Notes under the pieces: model-generated
Database searches by the model: none
Seen by the model: the letters and a program-made list of their open reading frames with translations, nothing else
What the model was told of the DNA's origin: nothing
Shown: in pieces, positions 1 to 10,988 of the stretch
Numbering within the stretch: position 1 is the first letter of the stretch
Layout of the letters: every line of letters begins with the position of its first letter
From: Norana najaformis
Lineage: Eukaryota > Annelida > Clitellata > Crassiclitellata > Hormogastridae
Assembly: GCA_964023275.1 (NCBI GenBank)
Contig: OZ029913.1
Location: 41,239,757 to 41,303,756, forward strand
DNA length: 64,000 bases
Direction: 5' to 3'
Translations under genes and position numbers: made by a program

Positions 1-1030
1 CATTCTGATTTTCATAACAGAACAGCTATTAACAACAAGATTTTGTTTTAAAGTAACCATTTGCCATTTTGCTTGTTTTAATCTTAAAACTACTTACATC
101 ATAAAAAATAGGGTGTGTTTCAAGCATATATTTTTTGAAAAAAGCTATGCATTGTCTGTTCAAGTCATTAAGAGAAAAAATGGACTAGTTTTTCTTCCTT
201 CCTGTCTGTTCACATTGCTTTGATTCAATATAATCAAGTCTGATTCATCACCAGAGTCAATTCTAATGCGTTAGCAGAGTCAACTGATTCGCCTATTCAC
301 ATGATTCGTAATTCATCGGTTGGACTTCGCAAAACACTCCAGCTCATCCTTCTTCTTAATTGCGTAAGAGTTGGACGATCCCTGAAACACCAACCACAAT
401 TCCAGTAATTCAAGTGGAAGTACAGACTACAGGCTATATTAAAACCTTATCATAATATGCCTCATCATACTGCAAATTATATCATAATGCAAGTGGGAAC
501 ATGGATCCAAAAATTAACCGTGTCCCATTATAGCGAAACCTGATCATGATGTATAGGCATTACATACATACAAGAAATAAATAGATATTTCCTAGTTTCC
601 AATCCAAAACGGTTTGATCAGTATCTAATTATTTCACACTGTATTTTGTACATGCTCTTTGAACTTCAACTTTTGTTCTACTCTGAGACAGAACAGCACT
701 GCGTTCTCAGGCGTTCTCAGTAACTGATCCAGTGATCTGGAATTTGCTGTTTTTGCATGCTCTCCATATTCTCCAACGGCATTAAGGCCTGGGCTAAAAT
801 CCCAATATTTTTTGGATTGCTTATCGTACATAGCCCGTCTTCTGGTCTCTAGGGCCTCAAGGACCTCAACTGGTTCTGTCCAATGGATTTTGATTTCAGA
901 ATGTGGTTTTGCTCCAAAGTGACCACTGATTGATGCCTAGCGCATAATGATAATGACACTTCACAAGTTTCGCAGATCTGCTAGTGCTATACTGGAGACA
1001 TAAATGGCATTTTCTGCAAGGCAGGCAACA
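1..1030. other. No recognisable gene or repeat
   Basis: AT-rich single-copy-looking sequence. Only short open frames occur, with no domain I recognise, and I see no tandem or inverted repeat of note. Confidence 0.5.
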
Positions 1031-1035
1031 TGTGG

Positions 1036-1252
1036 TTACTCAAATACCTTGGCAGCATCAGCGAGGCATTCAGCGATGGTCTTGATGTTGCGGAAGGCAG
1101 CTTCTCTGGCTCCAGTGCAGAGCAGCTAGATGGCCTGATTGACCCGCGACATCGGCTGCCTGACTCCTCACGGTACCTTGACGACCAATGCGTGTGCTGT
1201 CTTCCCTTGGACCACTGTTGATGATTGCACTTACCAACACCTGCAACGGGTT
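1036..1252 (-). pseudogene. RPS5: Ribosomal protein S5 (uS7) 3' fragment, broken
   Basis: Read on the minus strand from 1252 downwards, the translation matches the C-terminal part of the small-subunit protein RPS5: [14 protein letters not shown], then REDSTRIGR and GTVR, then in another frame [18 protein letters not shown] and [10 protein letters not shown]. The living protein binds 18S rRNA near the mRNA exit. The copy is dead: about 11 nt are missing where SPLR should be (near 1144), which shifts the frame; a TAG (1126-1128) replaces the Trp of the NQAIW segment; four residues (ELIN) are missing after CLAD; and the reading ends at TAA (1036-1038) without the usual basic tail. Immediately upstream of the homology is a pyrimidine-rich stretch ending in TAG (about 1253-1268), like a splice acceptor. 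This suggests an exon copied with its intron edge rather than a processed retrocopy. Identification is confident from the residue runs; the duplication mode is inference. Confidence 0.85.
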
Positions 1253-1344
1253 CTACAAGACAGACGGAACCATTGTAACAGAATTATATGGAACTGCTGT
1301 AAGAGGTCTACAAGGAATCGAGATTTACATGTCAACCTTATTCT

Positions 1345-1640
1345 AAAGAGATTTGTACGAAGCCTTTTATAAGAGATTCAAATGGAGCCCCTTAACAAGA
1401 GATTTATCAGTAGCCAGTATTTGCAGAGATATGCAATTGAAGATTTATCTGGAATTCTTAAGAGATTTATATGCAGCCAATATAGATTTATGTTGAGATT
1501 TACCCGAAACCCTTGTAAGAAATTTCCATAGAGCTGCTATGAAGAGCTCCTATGTATAATAGAGATTTATTGCTAGAAGAGATTTATACTGAACCAATAT
1601 AAGAGATTTATGTAACTCTTAAGAGATTTATACAGAACCT
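1345..1640. repeat. Degenerate minisatellite, AGAGATTTAT core
   Basis: AGAGATTTAT-like cores recur about every 25-40 bases (for example near 1402, 1461, 1561, 1577, 1606, 1622), separated by diverged text such as GCAGCCAATAT. It looks like an old, decayed tandem array. Confidence 0.65.
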
Positions 1641-1684
1641 TGAAAGAATGCAGTTATGCTTCCAAGTGATTGTTGATTACTAAT

Positions 1685-1730
1685 TATGAAATTGGGGCTG
1701 TAGAAGCCATCAGATTACATTAGATTAGAT
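1685..1730 (+). mobile_element. LINE 3'-tail fragment (CR1/L2-like)
   Basis: GGGGCTGTAGAAGCCAT followed by CAGATTACATTAGATTAGAT matches the 3' end seen in longer LINE copies at about 6327, 22040, 31100 and 32230. Only the terminal few dozen bases are recognisable. Confidence 0.55.
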
Positions 1731-2647
1731 AGACGATTGTGTCCGTCTCGTACCTCTGAGCAGATGGATACCTCAAATGCGTGCTTGATGATCCTCATTG
1801 TCATCAGCTTCTTTCCGTTTGTTGTGTCCTTTCATCATCAGACTATCTGCCAATCTTTCAACGATGTAACACTGAGCCTTGCTGAATCACTTTACTTGGT
1901 AGCAACCGGCTGAGTGGGGCAGGGCTTTGGCTGCTTTGTCCTTAACTGCTATGTAGTCCTAATATACATCAAAGCATGTGCTATTAGCATATCAATCATG
2001 TTTCCAACTGCTAATTTTTGCACTTTAACTGCCATGTTGTGTTAAAGCAGACTTTTGTGATTTTTGGCATTTCAGTTGGTTTGATTTTTGGATAGACTAG
2101 AGTACTGGCTCCATCAATTTTAAAACTGGAATGAAAATCTGTACTATAAAATTATTATTCTGCAGTGGGATACTGGGATATTCAATTTCATGTAGTGTTT
2201 GTTTTTAAGCCATTTGAACTGCAAAACTTCAAGAATGAAAATTCAGCCAAATTCACTTTACATTCTTACAGTTAAACTGATGTCATTGATGTTGATATCT
2301 GTTGAACTCCGTTGTCCAAACAGCTTAAGATCCTGTGCTGGAATCACCTCAGTTATGTCTTCCATCATCTCCATCATCCTGACTAGGAAAAACAAACTGT
2401 TTTTATGTAAAACCAGGGTAAATTCAAGTCACTGAGGTTGGGTAAACTATGAAGAGCACTCACTAATCACTCCAAAGAGGTTGGTTGTTTGCTACATGGC
2501 GTTCTAAAACGATAAACTACGCAATTTGCGCTTGTAAGATTCAAGCAACAGTTTCTTACTTACTTTAAGTGGTTGAACACGTTGCTCCTTTTACAGCAAT
2601 GATGATAGTTCTCGACATGAGTATTCGAACGCGCCTATTCCCATCTT
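1731..2647. other. No recognisable gene
   Basis: AT-rich DNA with short open frames only (longest about 78 codons at 2199-2435, no known motif). I see no repeat structure. Confidence 0.5.
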
Positions 2648-2866
2648 CTGCAAACAATCCGGCGATTTTCTACGATTTTTTTGAAAGTACACGATTTCAT
2701 GTATTTCATTCACACACATCGACAGCCGCCATTTGTAATCCCGGAGTGTATATCACCAGCCGGAGGTCACACGCAGCGATACATAGTATTTGTAGCCCAG
2801 AGTATTGTGAAATACATGAAATCGTATACTTTCAAAAATAGTAGAAAATCGCCGGATTTTTTGCAG
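2648..2866. mobile_element. MITE with long terminal inverted repeats
   Basis: The 219-bp stretch has arms of about 60 bp that are inverted complements: the left begins CTGCAAACAATCCGGCGATT and the right, read in reverse complement, begins CTGCAAAAAATCCGGCGATT. Both continue through GATTTCATGTATTTCA with only a few differences. There is no coding capacity, as expected of a non-autonomous DNA transposon. The right end abuts a LINE tail. I cannot define a clear target duplication, so the superfamily is undetermined. Confidence 0.75.
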
Positions 2867-3150
2867 TGGGGTTGTCCAAAGATGCCATATGCCGAACCAA
2901 GTCCGGTTGCCAGAAAAGCAGAGAGAGAGAAAGGGAGAGAAGATATTAATTAAGGTGGGTTGTACTTAAGCTGAGAGAAATGGAAAGATTTCTATAGCGC
3001 CCAACGAAAGCTAAGTGGCGAGAACAAGCTTATTCACAGGAGCTCAGTCAAAACAAAATCGATAGGCAGGAAGGGTTCGGTTTCAGGTCAAGATCCAAGA
3101 GTCAGGCAGACAGCTATGGTGGATGGTGCATGGAATTTAATTGAAAAGTG
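2867..3150 (-). mobile_element. LINE 3'-end copy, family B (antisense)
   Basis: This shares GGGGTTGTCCAAAGATG, GAGAGAAATGGAAAGATTTCTA, AGCGCCCAACGAAAGCTAAG and CTCAGTCAAAACAAAATCGAT with copies at 4030, 35560, 36290, 41860, 45490 and 57515. In sense orientation (minus strand here) other copies begin with a decayed FHSKLKT-like LINE C-terminus and end in GCGCTGTAGAA plus GATTAC repeats. This copy lacks coding sequence. It appears to contain two related 3' modules in tandem. Confidence 0.7.
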
Positions 3151-3944
3151 AAATAATGGAAAGAGGAATCAAAAACGACAGGCAGTGCTTGCAAATGTCA
3201 GTCACAAATAGTAGAGTAAATCCGTACGTAAAAACTTGATGACTGCAAAAGTGCGTGACTTAATAAGTAACTAACTAACTAATAAAATCACAAAAATAGT
3301 TAGTTACGCTTTATTCAACTGTTCGCTGTCTTTATCTTACTGGGTGGTACGGGCGACATTACCATGTGGTCCGTGATTCTATTAATTAATCAGAAGATGG
3401 CGGCTGTTAACTAAACGAAAGACACCTGTCGACTGGAAACTATTGTGCTCGCTAGGTTTATTGTATAATTTGTCATTATTAAACGTTTAATTTAAGCGGA
3501 TCTTTGGATTTTTGTGGTCTGTGATCCTCATAGTTTCTTATTTTGAAAGAAACTTCAATTATATGTCAGTTTTCAAGGTAAACTTGTTAAATTACTGTCA
3601 TTTTATGCCACTGTGCGAACATATCGTTGCTTTATTATGTCAGATTCTATTGTAAAGATTTATTTAGCGGCTTTTAATGACTCAGAGGGAAAAATCGATG
3701 GCCGATTGGAATTGAAATCGTGGCTGTACGGATAAAGTAGAAATCCGCGAGGCCAACGAGCATTTTTACAAGTGTGCCCTGCATGAATTATGTAATGTTT
3801 GCGACATTTTTATAGCACCGTCTGGATGTCATAACTCAGCGAGCGCACGACCAAACAACTACAAATGCCCAGCGAACAAGAGAGGCTTTCGTTTGTTTGC
3901 GTGATGGGGGCCAGTTGTTTGAGCGCCCGCCTTGTAATGCTGCT
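3151..3944. other. No recognisable gene
   Basis: Mixed-composition DNA with only short open frames. I see no element ends or tandem repeats. Confidence 0.5.
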
Positions 3945-4012
3945 CTTACCCGTATCTAGGGTCGAGGCCATACGGTCGCTATATAAAACCGTGTACATTT
4001 ACATTTGACATT
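3945..4012 (+). mobile_element. SINE family A, 3' tail
   Basis: The run GGTCGAGGCCATACGGTCGC followed by TATATAAAACC and an ACATTTACATTT tail matches the 3' end of longer tRNA-derived SINE copies at 20075, 35905, 38085 and 47170. Confidence 0.7.
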
Positions 4013-4029
4013 TATCTTGCCAACCCGCA

Positions 4030-4200
4030 TCTAAACACCATCCACAGTAGCCGTTGACTGTCTGCCTGCCTGACCCTTGGATCTGGACCGGGAACTGGTT
4101 CTGACCCTACCTGTGTTTCGAGTTTGTTTTGACTGAGCGCCTGTGAATAAGTTGGTTCTCGCAACTAGGTTTTCTTTGGGTGCTGTAGAACTCCAGTTTA
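4030..4200 (+). mobile_element. LINE 3'-end copy, family B (sense)
   Basis: Sense-orientation copy of the family: ACCATCCACAGTAGCCG, then GACTGAGCGCCTGTGAATAAG, TTGGTTCTCGCAAC and a GTGCTGTAGAA 3' end. It lies directly after a SINE tail. Confidence 0.7.
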
Positions 4201-4204
4201 CAAT

Positions 4205-4890
4205 TTCAATTTACCTTAACATGGAGTGTGTGAGTTCAAGCCTCCCACCCTGATACATGGGTTGCGGTGTAGGGACTCTGAGCAAGTGCTTAAGACACAA
4301 GTCCATGTAGCACCGTGACTGATGCATATTAGCATATAGTAGAGCTAGATTAATATAATTTTTATATAATATTAATAATAAATTATTAATAAAATTAATA
4401 ATAATCTCTGTACTTTGTAAGTATGCTATTCGGTGTAGTTCCATTCCAAAAGCATTTTTGCTGTTTTAGTTCACAGTTGTTAGTTTTTAAGTGCTGTTAG
4501 TTCAATTTCCCTGAAAACATGGAATTCTCTTTAGCGCTGAACTGTGACTTTATGCTCTATTGCACAGGTTTCCTTTGACATCAGATTAATGGGTCATAAA
4601 ATATGTCCCTCACCTCTGGGCTTGTTTTCCAAATACATGAGTTTCCCTATTGCAGTTGGCTGTAAAATGATACACGTCAACATTTAATGTATAATGTCCG
4701 TATGTAGGGTGAAAATATATGTATCCGAGTTTGTGTGTGTGTGTGTATGTGTTTACACATGCATTCATTTACATATGTTCGCATGTCTGTATGTAAGTGT
4801 GTATGTATGCTTGTGTGCATGCATGTATGTATGCTTGTAGATATGCATGAATTTTTTACTTGCATGTGTGTGTGTGTGTGCGCTTGCTCT
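4205..4890. other. No gene; TG/TATG-rich microsatellite at 4725-4880
   Basis: The first part is AT-rich with nothing recognisable. From about 4725 to 4880 the sequence is an impure TGTGTG/TGTATG repeat that keeps long frames open on both strands by chance. Confidence 0.6.
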
Positions 4891-4894
4891 TTCC

Positions 4895-5660
4895 TTGACA
4901 CCATTCCTATCCCACTTCTGAAGGGATACTTTGATGTCCTGGGTCCAACCATTACACCAATTATCAATTTTTCATTGAACGAAGGATTCTGCCCATCTGC
5001 TTTTGCTTCAGCCATTGTTCATCCTCTGTTAAAGAAACCCCTTGACCCTGTTGACCTGTCTAATTACAGACCCACCTCAGCTTTTAATTTTGAATGGAAA
5101 ATTCTTGAACAGGTAGTCATGAATTGTATGCAAACTCGCCTATCTTCCAACTCACTAATCTCCCTATTTCATTCTGCAAACCACAAGTTTCGTTCAACAG
5201 AATCTACCCTTTTTTGCTGTGCATAATGATATCATGTGCTGCATGGATAAGGGTTAGGGTTAAGGGATTGGGTGACAGCACTTGTTCTTCTTAATTTATC
5301 TGCTGCTTTTGATACTGTGGAGCATTCTCTTCTTCTGTATCATCTCCAGCATTGATTTGTGTTTTCTGGTCCTGCCTTGCGTTGGTTTGCTACTTATCTT
5401 AGCCCATGCACTAAGTATATTTAAATGGTAATTATTCGTCTAGCACTTTGTTGAAATGTGGTGTTCCACAGGGTTCCATGTTTGGTCCTCTTTAGTTTAC
5501 ATTCTACATAAACCACTAGGTAAATTGCTTAACAGTCATTCACTGGGATATCGTTTCTTTGTGGATGATACTCAGATTAACATTTCTTTTGACGATTTGT
5601 CTTGTCACTCATCTGTGCAGCTGAGATGGTCCAGTTTTGGATATCTCGTGGATATCTGAA
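4895..5660 (+). mobile_element. LINE reverse-transcriptase fragment (CR1/L2-like)
   Basis: Translation gives a typical non-LTR reverse transcriptase entry region (FSLNEGFCPSAF, IVHPLLKKPLDP, SNYRPTS, KILEQVV, FRSTEST), then in other frames LNLSAAFDT, KCGVPQGS and FVDDTQ, a variant of the catalytic YADD box at about 5560-5577. The frame changes several times and stops interrupt it, so it is dead. The matching 3' tail follows at 6085-6350. Confidence 0.85.
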
Positions 5661-6084
5661 CTGATGCTGGGCAGACTGAGCAAGATGACTTGTTGTTATT
5701 GGCTTTGAGACAAAGAGCTGATTCCGTGTATGAAATTAAGGCTACAGAACCATGAGACTGTGGTTTGGTGGCAGCCTCCTGTGCAGCTGACTTCCAATGT
5801 GCAGCTAGAGCAGCAAGAAACGTCATTTTGATTCCTGCAGCTTTGGCTCAAGTTAATTTTTCAGCTCACAGCAGGCAAGAGTTTTTGGCCAGAGAGAATG
5901 AGATTTAAGGCAAAGAGTCTAATCTTTAGTAAATGTAACAAGCCCTTACATGACATTGAATGACGTTAGTATAATTATCATACTTACTCATTTTCCTTTG
6001 ATGAAATAAACATACTAGTAATGCAGTTTGTAATTATGAACTTATAATGTCACCAAATAGTAATTGTAATTTCGTTGAATTTTG
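5661..6084. other. Unassigned stretch inside LINE remnant
   Basis: This lies between the reverse transcriptase piece and the 3' tail of the same LINE. I cannot align it to either; it may be an insertion or highly decayed LINE sequence. Confidence 0.4.
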
Positions 6085-6350
6085 ACGATGGAATTGACCC
6101 AAACCTGCCCCACCCACTCTTGCTTCCCTTACTGCCATAACTTTGGGTGACAAAAAACTCATCTCTTCCTGGACTCATTCCTCCTTCTTTGATGTCATTC
6201 TAATTTAAACTTGAGACTCCTCTGTTTCAACTTGCTTACCCGCTGTTTGCCTAACTTCTGGTTTCTTGGAATTTGACCTGGCAGCAACCATGCATTGATG
6301 CCTTCTTGGGCATTATGATAACGGCGCCATAGAAGTCATTAGATCAGATT
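6085..6350 (+). mobile_element. LINE 3' end (CR1/L2-like)
   Basis: Decayed C-terminus (FKLETPLFQLAYP-like, compare [13 protein letters not shown] at 32060) followed by GCATTATGATAACGGCGCCA, TAGAAGTCATTAGATCAGATTAGA. It has the same 3' signature as copies ending near 22070, 31140 and 32270. Confidence 0.75.
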
Positions 6351-8089
6351 AGAACAGAAGGTAAACTAGTAACAAATAATTTCAGTATGCTTTCAACCTA
6401 AGTGTAGAATTATAAAAATGGGGGCATGGTGAGTGAACTGACTGAGACAGAAAACAACTTACTGGGATTTTTTTTAAGTGGCTGGTTGGGTAAGGTAGAA
6501 GAAATAGGCTTCAGAAAAATGGTGAAATAAAATAGAGGCATTAGTTCCAACAACAACACGATGCGATGGCTGGGCAGACTGAGGATATATTTGTGAAAAT
6601 GAACAAAAGAGAGGGACTGTAATTAGTAATCAGTAATTTTGACCATTATAACTTCTTACAACATTGCAGGGAATGATTTGCATGTTAGTTTTTAATCTGT
6701 AGGAGGTGACAAACTTGCAGGGGAACAGATGGTAACCTGGATTGTCCAGGGACTATACAGACCGACTCTATAGTCTAAAGGAAACAAGCTTCTGGGCTGA
6801 CTCTTAAGCTCAATGCAGTTAAATGGTCCCAGGCCTAGAGTAGCTGTGGACGTATTGTAGAATTTTGCTAAAGAAAAGGAGAAATTGTCTCTCTCTCTCT
6901 CTCTCCTTCTAGCTGAAATTAATCCCTCCTGGAAGGGGTCAGCTCCCTGTACACAATTGAGTTTAGGAAAGGAAACAAGTGAGGGAGGGAAGGTGAATGA
7001 ATGGATGACAGTAGGGGAAATGGTAGGCTTGCTTAACTAGTTGAGTAAAATGTATACAAATATACTAGACCAAGCGGGGTAAAATAAAATACTTCCTCGA
7101 TGAAACACTCAGTTAGACAGCTATTTATTAGATTTTATTTGATTTTTGATTAAATTTTGTTATTAGATTTTGATTAGATTTTATTAGGTATTTTAAATAA
7201 AATTTAACAGTTTAGAAAATTTAACCTGATTTAAAACTTGTGTATTAGGAAATGTCACTAGCAAAATTTAAAAAAAAACATGTAGCTTAACTTCCAGCAA
7301 CCACTCAGATGTTAAGCAAAAGGCTTGGGTTAATTGTAATTGACCCAAACCTGGTTTAAAGGTGCTATATAAACAAATAACAAATGTGACTAAAATGGGA
7401 AGTGCTTTGCTGTTGTTTGTTGTTGGGCCCTGCAACATGAAATGAAAGGCATTGTTGAATTGTTGCACTTTATCTGGAAGGTTTTTCCACCCAAGAACCA
7501 TAGCACCCGGATTTATGCTCTAGATGGTTTTGGGTAATAAATGAGCAATAATTTGAACTTGTAACCTTATCTTACCTTACATCTTCTTTACCTCTCCTTA
7601 CATGACCCTTCTTTGTGATCATTATCTTATCCTACTTACTTTACCTTAACTTCACCTTACCCTAACTAACTTGATAGGCATCTTACATTACCTTACCTTA
7701 CCTTGCCATATCTTGCCGTGGCTTACCTTGCTTCAGCTTACCTGGCCTTTTCTTTCAATGTCTGGTTATAGTTGATAAACAGTTACCTGTACTCTTCACC
7801 TGTGACATTGCAACTGCTGTTTAGTCCATTCCTGTCTGTCAGTTGGTGACATTTGGATTTGTCCATTTTGGCTTTGCATCTGTTTCTGTATTTATTTTGC
7901 TCGGTTTGGGTTGGTTCCCAAGTGCACAGTTTTGTTTTAGATGAATCTGGACATTGAAGAAAGCGTGATTGCCAGTAAAACAGAAGTATAAAAATCTTGA
8001 TGTTCGGTTCAAGTCTTAGTTCTAATTATTGCTGGTTAATGCTACTGATCACTTAGTTCTGCAAAGCAATAGTTTATTTCTAAGAATTT
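6351..8089. other. No gene; CTTAC-rich degenerate repeat at 7560-7760
   Basis: A short CT microsatellite sits at about 6887-6905. From 7560 to 7760 the motifs TTACCTTACC and TATCTTACC recur in a degenerate array. Otherwise I see nothing that codes. Confidence 0.55.
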
Positions 8090-8375
8090 TGCAGAACTTA
8101 ATGAATTTTATGGTAATTTTTTGTGCATTCAACTGAGGCCAGTGAATTCTCAGGTCATTTATGAGCGCTCAGCTAAGACCAGTGAATTCTCTGGTCATTT
8201 ATGAGCATTCAGCTAATACTACTGAATTCTCTGTTCATTTGTGAGTACTCAACCAAGGCCAATGTATTTATTCTCTGGTAATTTTTGAGCATTCAGTGGA
8301 GTCCATTGAATTCTCTGGTGATTTATAAGCATTCAGCTAAGACCAGGGAATTCTCTGATTGTTTATGAGCATTAA
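8090..8375. repeat. 40-bp degenerate minisatellite, left part
   Basis: Units of about 40 bp built on GAGCATTCAGCTAAGACC then AGTGAATTCTCTGGTCATTT repeat at least six times. The array resumes at 11001 on the far side of an inserted DNA transposon. The last unit here stops at GAGCAT plus TAA. Confidence 0.85.
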
Positions 8376-8387
8376 CACTGGCCAACA
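8376..8387. repeat. Left terminal inverted repeat of transposon
   Basis: CACTGGCCAACA, exact reverse complement of 10989-11000, preceded by the target duplication TAA. Confidence 0.9.
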
Positions 8388-8691
8388 CATAATTTGTTGC
8401 CTCAAATGTTAGAACTGTTTCTGGGTATATTTGACCTGCTGATTCCAGAAAAGGCACCAGTTTTCTCCCAGCAGGTCTAGTTTTCGAGATATAGAACATT
8501 ATGCCATATACCAGTCCTTGCCTCTGCTCGCCCATAAAACATAAGGCTATAGATATAATTATGTAGTGCTCAATTTATTATGTGATACACTAAATAAACA
8601 TAATAATACAAATACTTAAAAGAAAATGGTAGTACCTGAAACTGTACTTATATGATACCAAACAGAACAAGTTTGTTATAAAAATTTCAAG

Positions 8692-10395
8692 TCATTCGAC
8701 ACCGAAGAAGCTCCTTTTGTACGATTTCCGAGTGTGGCATCTGCCGGAACAATCGCGCATAATATTCCAGCAATAGTCTGCCATCATGTGTGCATCCCAT
8801 CTTCCTTGATATCGATTTTCCATTGTTTTGATGTCTTGGTGAAATCTTTCACCTTGCTCTTCGCTGAAGTCACCAAGATTCTCTGGAAAGCGATCTAAGT
8901 GACTGTGGAGATAATGGACTTTAATGCTCATGTTGCAGCCAAGCTTGTTGAAATGAAGAAGCATATCCTCTACTAGTTGTGCATAATTGTCTGCCTTCTT
9001 GTTGCCAAGAAAATTTTTAGTTACAAGAACAAAGGAAGACCAGGCACAAGATTCGATTTCATTCATTGATGGTATGAAAAGTGGGTCATTCATAAGTTGC
9101 CTGATCTGTGGACCATCGAAGATTCCAGCCTTCAATTTTTCCATTGTAATTCCTGGTAACTTGTGTACTATGTATTCGAAGCATGAACCTTCTTTATTCA
9201 AAGCCCTGACAAATTGTTTCATCAGGCCTAGCTTTATATGTAGTGGTGGCAGTATGATCCTATCTCGTGCCACCAAAGATTCCTTGATTACATTTTGAGC
9301 TCCAACCACCATGTCTTTCCTCGAAGGCCAATCTTTTCTTGTCCAATGTTCATGCTTGGCTCTACTGTCCCAAAGACACAAAAAGCAGGGATACTTTGTG
9401 TAGCCACTTTGTTGACCAAGGAGGAAATTTACCATCTTCAAGTCTACACAAATTACCCATTGATGTTCTTTGTATTTTATCTTTTCCAGTACTAAAGAGA
9501 TGGCATTGTACTCTTCTTTCATCCTGGTGGAGTGACCGATTGGAATAGAACCAAATTTGTTGCCGTTATTTAAAAGCACACATTTCAGACTACGTTTTGA
9601 ACTGTCGATAAAAAGACGCCACTCATCTGGGCTGTAATCCGACAGACCAATTTTCTTCAATAAGTTGCTGATGTCATTACAGAATACTAGGTTGTTGTCT
9701 TCGGTAAAGAATGGCAGCAAATCCTTTTCTCTGTTTCTATAAATTGTAATTTTCGTTCCAGGCTGAAGTGCATTCTTTTCCTTTAGTCTGGACGCAAGCA
9801 ATTCAGAGGACTCTTTGGAAAGATTTAAGTCCCTGATCAGATCACTCAACTCTTTTTGGTCAAAACGTTCACTGTATGAAGTTGATTGGAAATCACTGTC
9901 ACTGCCCCCACTTTCTTCACTTTCGTCATCTTGTCCGATATTGGACATGCAAGTCTCATCGTCTGAGAGCTGAGGTAGTTCGCGAAAAGGTGGAACTGGT
10001 ACAATATCCGAATGCGGAACAGGTCTCCTGGCTGAAGGTATATCAGGGTAAGACAACTTGTGACGATTATTTCGATTGATGCCTATGATATTAACCATAC
10101 AAAAGTAACAGTCGTCGAAGTGGTTTATCTGTTCCCTCCAAACCATCGGTACACCAAATTTCAGGCAGCTTCTCTTTCCAATTGTCCAGTGGCGCAATTG
10201 TTCAATACAAGTTTTGCATACTGTATGAGGAGCCCATTGCTTATCTTGATCTCCAAGTTTGACACCAAAATAACCTACATATGCTCTTTTTACAAACTCA
10301 GAAATCGGTTTCCTGTTTGCTTTTAGTGTGTATTCCCCACAAATGTAGCAGAATATGTCTGGATGGTTAATGCAGCTCCGTCTGGAAGTAGCCAT
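8692..10395 (-). CDS. DDE-type transposase-like protein, 567 aa, intronless
   Basis: This is the only gene of the CACTG transposon, open from the ATG at 10395 to the TGA at 8692-8694 with no break. The N-terminal region carries paired cysteines (CYIC at 16-19, CKTC at 60-63, CYFC at 96-99), likely zinc-binding DNA-recognition modules. Residues 144-170 are an acidic Ser/Asp/Glu linker. The core looks like an RNase H fold: a strand with Asp264 (LFIDSS), a second with Asp318 (WVICVDLK), then a CxxC (PCFLC, 337-340), a PLH motif (His386), and a late acidic helix with EEQGERFHQ (512-520). The order D-D-CxxC-LH-E is that described for CACTA/Mirage/Chapaev-group transposases, which cut and paste DNA in the nucleus. 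I recall similar multi-copy uncharacterised proteins in invertebrate genomes but cannot verify this here. Which residues are catalytic is inference; the link to transposition rests mainly on the flanking inverted repeats. Confidence 0.85.
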   Translation of the reverse strand: MATSRRSCINHPDIFCYICGEYTLKANRKPISEFVKRAYVGYFGVKLGDQDKQWAPHTVCKTCIEQLRHWTIGKRSCLKFGVPMVWREQINHFDDCYFCMVNIIGINRNNRHKLSYPDIPSARRPVPHSDIVPVPPFRELPQLSDDETCMSNIGQDDESEESGGSDSDFQSTSYSERFDQKELSDLIRDLNLSKESSELLASRLKEKNALQPGTKITIYRNREKDLLPFFTEDNNLVFCNDISNLLKKIGLSDYSPDEWRLFIDSSKRSLKCVLLNNGNKFGSIPIGHSTRMKEEYNAISLVLEKIKYKEHQWVICVDLKMVNFLLGQQSGYTKYPCFLCLWDSRAKHEHWTRKDWPSRKDMVVGAQNVIKESLVARDRIILPPLHIKLGLMKQFVRALNKEGSCFEYIVHKLPGITMEKLKAGIFDGPQIRQLMNDPLFIPSMNEIESCAWSSFVLVTKNFLGNKKADNYAQLVEDMLLHFNKLGCNMSIKVHYLHSHLDRFPENLGDFSEEQGERFHQDIKTMENRYQGRWDAHMMADYCWNIMRDCSGRCHTRKSYKRSFFGVE

Positions 10396-10988
10396 AACCT
10401 TAAGGATGTTCGCATCTGAGGAATTAAATGACTAACCTAAAAAATAGTAAGAACATGTAGTTATTTAATGCTCACATTCACAGATTGTTCTTGCGACCAA
10501 CTCTTAATATGCCCTAAGACGACTGCGGCTGCTCTAGCTTTCAGGAGGCGGTTTATATAGGCTATAAATGCTGACTTCAGCATAATCTATTTACATAGTT
10601 CGAAACCATGAAACGCTGTATAAGCACAAATAAATTCTAAATGAGGCCATGAATTTAGTGCTGAGTAAGCTGTAGGCTACGGAATAGTTATTTCGTTGAA
10701 TCAGCAATATCTCAGCACGCGGCAAGATATGCTGATTTTACATTATAAGGATGTAGGCATTATATGAATCAGCAAGAATTATAATTAGCCATAAATAAAG
10801 CTTATTATGACATTTTAGTTTTGCCAAAGACATCGTTTAAAGAGTGGACTGGGTTTTCTTTACAAAATCGACGATATCTCAGAAACTAGACCTGATGCAC
10901 TCAATCCAATGACATTTTCTGAATCAGCGCCCAAAATTACCCCAAGAACAGGTCTAAAACCGAAGGCAACAAGATAAAAAAAATTTTC

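Noticed and set aside
8987-10326. Plus-strand frames opposite the transposase
   Set aside because: Shadows of the minus-strand transposase gene.
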